NCBI GenBank assembly: GCA_024648655.1
Contig: JAGGDZ010000345.1
Coordinates: 1 to 8,015 of the forward strand
From: Chloroflexota bacterium
GTDB taxonomy: Bacteria; Chloroflexota; Dehalococcoidia; Lucifugimonadales; JADFKI01
Direction of reading: 5' to 3'
Length of the DNA stretch: 8,015 bases
Shown here: positions 6,855-8,015 of the stretch, in pieces
How positions within the stretch are numbered: position 1 is the stretch's first letter
Layout: every line of letters begins with the position of its first letter
Position numbers and translations under genes: made by a program
The notes under the pieces: model-generated
What the model was told of the DNA's origin: nothing
Database searches by the model: none
What the model saw: only the letters and a program-made list of their open reading frames with translations

Positions 6855-6919
6855 GTCTCCCCACGCCCAAACCTATCGAGGATACCCGGTTTTCTATGTG
6901 CATCCATGTTAGCTCCCGC

Positions 6920-6953
6920 AGTGCCAGTCCCCATGAAGTGCCAGTCCCCATGA
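6920..6953. repeat. Perfect 17-bp tandem duplication upstream of the epimerase-like gene
   Basis: The unit AGTGCCAGTCCCCATGA occurs at 6920-6936 and directly again at 6937-6953 without a mismatch. The second copy ends 40 bp before the downstream ATG and just ahead of the TAAGAT sequence. The core read on the other strand, GGGGACTGGCAC, is reminiscent of short intergenic or transposon-end repeats seen in many bacteria, which is recollection and unverified. It could equally be a recent local duplication or a doubled regulator site. Confidence 0.85.
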
Positions 6954-6993
6954 TAAGATACCGCAATCATATCAACCTACTGGAGGAAAAAAC

Positions 6994-7764
6994 ATGCCCG
7001 ACAAGAAGAAGGTCGTAGTAACAGGATTCGGCGGCAGAATAGGCAAAGTGCTGCGCGACCATCTTGGCGACATGTACGAATTCAGCGGCATCGACCGCGT
7101 TCCGCTGGATGGCTTGGACTCTCTCACCGCCGACCTCACCGACCTTGCCGCCATCACGCCCGCATTCGAGGGCAAGGATGTGGTGGTGCACCTCGCCGCC
7201 GAGCCGCGCCACACGCCGGACATAGGCTGGGACTTGCTCATGCCTGACAATGTAGTCGCCACCGCCAATGTCTTCGAGGCGGCGCGGGCGGGCGGCGTCA
7301 GTCGCATCATCTTCTTCAGCTCGATGCACGTAGTCGGTATGTACGAGCGCGACCAGCCGTACAAGGCAATCGCAGAAGGCGACTATGGCGACTTAGACCC
7401 GGCCGCAGTCCCTCTGATCACGCATGAAATGCCCGACAGACCCGACGGTCCCTATGCCGTGAGCAAGATATTCGGCGAGGCGCTGGGACGCTACTTCTGG
7501 GAAGACCACGGCATCAGTGTAATCTGTATCCGCTTCGGCACCACCAGCCCCGACGATCGCCCCGGCTCGGACGCCCGCAGCTTCGTAAGCTGGTTCAGCC
7601 ACCGCGACATAGCCCGCCTGGTCGAAGCCTGCATAGAAACGGACGGCATCGGATTCGACATCTTCTACGGCGCGTCGGCTAACACATGGAAGATCTATGA
7701 CACGCCCCGCGCCTGGGAAGTGCTGGGGTTCCAAGCGCAGGACAATGCTGAAGCGTTCAGGTAA
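6994..7764 (+). CDS. NAD-dependent epimerase/dehydratase-family protein, uronate dehydrogenase-like
   Basis: A 256-residue extended SDR. The cofactor motif is TGFGGRIG (10-17, TGxxGxxG), and Asp34 after the second strand suits NAD. Ser109/Ser110 and the YAVSK motif (Tyr154, Lys158) form the active site. The segment WFSHRDIARLVEAC (200-213) followed by FYGASAN (224-230) and QDNAEAFR at the very end closely matches uronate dehydrogenases (EC 1.1.1.203), recalled from the Agrobacterium enzyme. That enzyme oxidises glucuronate or galacturonate to the aldarolactone. Its carboxylate-binding Arg174 aligns with Arg195 here, and its active-site His113 with His112. Differences are an insert of about 20 residues before YAVSK and loss of the roughly 30-residue C-terminal tail. 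An acidic-sugar substrate is thus plausible but unproven; a nucleotide-sugar epimerase is less likely given the short length. The start is supported by TGGAGG seven nt before ATG. It converges on the YciI-domain gene with a 39-bp gap lacking an obvious terminator. Confidence 0.88.
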   Translation: MPDKKKVVVTGFGGRIGKVLRDHLGDMYEFSGIDRVPLDGLDSLTADLTDLAAITPAFEGKDVVVHLAAEPRHTPDIGWDLLMPDNVVATANVFEAARAGGVSRIIFFSSMHVVGMYERDQPYKAIAEGDYGDLDPAAVPLITHEMPDRPDGPYAVSKIFGEALGRYFWEDHGISVICIRFGTTSPDDRPGSDARSFVSWFSHRDIARLVEACIETDGIGFDIFYGASANTWKIYDTPRAWEVLGFQAQDNAEAFR

Positions 7765-7803
7765 CGGCGCCTCCGAGTCAGTTTCGCAGGCACGGCGTCA
7801 CAA

Positions 7804-8015
7804 CTACCGACTATACGGTTCCTCTCGCATCCGCTCCTCCTGCTCACGGAGTTTATCGGGCAGGGCTTCGCCGAAGTCTTCGTACTCGTAGAATGGGCGG
7901 ATTTCCATCTCACTTGGGCCGGGCATTGGGTTGGGAGAGCGCTTTACCCACTCCACGGCTTCGTCCATGTCCTCGACTTCCCATATCCAGAAGCCCGCTA
8001 CAAGCTCATTGGTGG
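7804..8015 (-). CDS. YciI (YCII) domain protein, C-terminal part
   Basis: On the minus strand a frame runs from the window's right edge to TAG at 7804-7806, giving 69 residues; the start lies beyond the window. The stretch ELVAGFWIWEVEDMDEAVEW followed by VKRSPNP and EIRPFYEYEDFG is typical of YCII-domain proteins (PF03795; dimeric alpha/beta-barrel, DGPF-type), usually about 110-140 residues long. The last about 20 residues are a charged Glu/Arg-rich tail (REQEERMREE). The biochemical role of this family is poorly known. Relatives include a dehalogenase-like hydrolase and partners of ECF sigma factors, but none is visible here. Any catalytic His/Asp residues would lie in the missing N-terminus. 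The coding strand and family are well supported by the motif string; function is not assignable. Confidence 0.8.
   Translation of the reverse strand, partial: TNELVAGFWIWEVEDMDEAVEWVKRSPNPMPGPSEMEIRPFYEYEDFGEALPDKLREQEERMREEPYSR

Larger units (their letters stand above)
6491..6993. other. 503-bp intergenic region between divergent genes, AT-richer than its surroundings
   Basis: This is the only long gene-free stretch. Positions 6601-6780 are about 44% GC by direct count (80 of 180), against 68% for a coding line such as 7141-7200. It contains the candidate minus-strand promoter, a long imperfect hairpin (6798-6854) and a 17-bp tandem repeat (6920-6953). It ends in the strong ribosome-binding site TGGAGG (6981-6986) of the epimerase-like gene. 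Open frames of 88 codons (+, 6571-6837) and 113 codons (-, 6625-6966) lack a good ribosome-binding site and recognisable motifs and are not called. No convincing promoter for the rightward gene was found; TAAGAT at 6954-6959 has no matching -35 box. Confidence 0.7.

Noticed and set aside
6954..6959. TAAGAT as a -10 box for the epimerase-like gene
   Set aside because: No acceptable -35 sequence at 15-19 bp upstream, where the tandem repeat lies; not reported as a promoter.
6625..6966. Minus-strand open frame of 113 codons in the intergenic region
   Set aside because: It spans the tandem repeat and hairpin, has no motif or ribosome-binding site, and ends within AT-rich DNA; more likely repeat sequence than a gene.
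7765..7803. Terminator between the convergent epimerase-like and YciI-domain genes
   Set aside because: The 39-bp gap contains GGCGCC but no stable stem followed by a T-tract on either strand.

Overview
The window reads as an ordinary bacterial chromosome segment with moderately high GC. Genes are densely packed, with Shine-Dalgarno motifs 5-8 nt before nearly every chosen start. It holds six complete protein genes and two cut by the window edges. No rRNA, tRNA, CRISPR array, transposase or phage gene is visible. The content is dominated by catabolic oxidoreductases and hydrolases, including a tandem pair of paralogous amidohydrolases. That style is reminiscent of Chloroflexota such as SAR202/Dehalococcoidia-like lineages, but this is an impression from gene content, and the window holds no marker gene.

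Left block (1-3538, + strand): the C-terminus of a probable malate/L-lactate dehydrogenase (Ldh) family oxidoreductase, a classical NAD-type SDR dehydrogenase, and two amidohydrolases that align without gaps over about their first 275 residues. Gaps of 50, 7 and 34 nt suggest one operon. A plausible theme is oxidation of a hydroxy-acid or alcohol combined with hydrolysis of amide, lactam or ester bonds in an organic substrate. The substrate is unknown.

Middle block (3543-6490, - strand): a gamma-glutamyltransferase-family Ntn hydrolase converges on the operon with only 4 bp between stop codons. Upstream of it, on the same strand, is a Rossmann-fold protein resembling SAM methyltransferases. 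The Ntn hydrolase keeps its catalytic Thr, but by alignment from memory it lacks several residues that bind the gamma-glutamyl group, so it probably acts on another acyl or amide substrate.

Intergenic block (6491-6993): a 503-bp AT-richer region between divergent genes. It carries a candidate promoter for the methyltransferase-like gene, a long imperfect hairpin (6798-6854) and a perfect 17-bp tandem duplication (6920-6953). It is the best candidate here for a non-coding repeat or mobile-element remnant.

Right block (6994-8015): a uronate-dehydrogenase-like extended SDR on the + strand converges on the C-terminal half of a YciI-domain protein on the - strand.

No clearly new multi-gene system is evident. 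The observations most worth following are the altered acyl pocket of the GGT-like enzyme, the diverged tandem amidohydrolases and the structured intergenic region.
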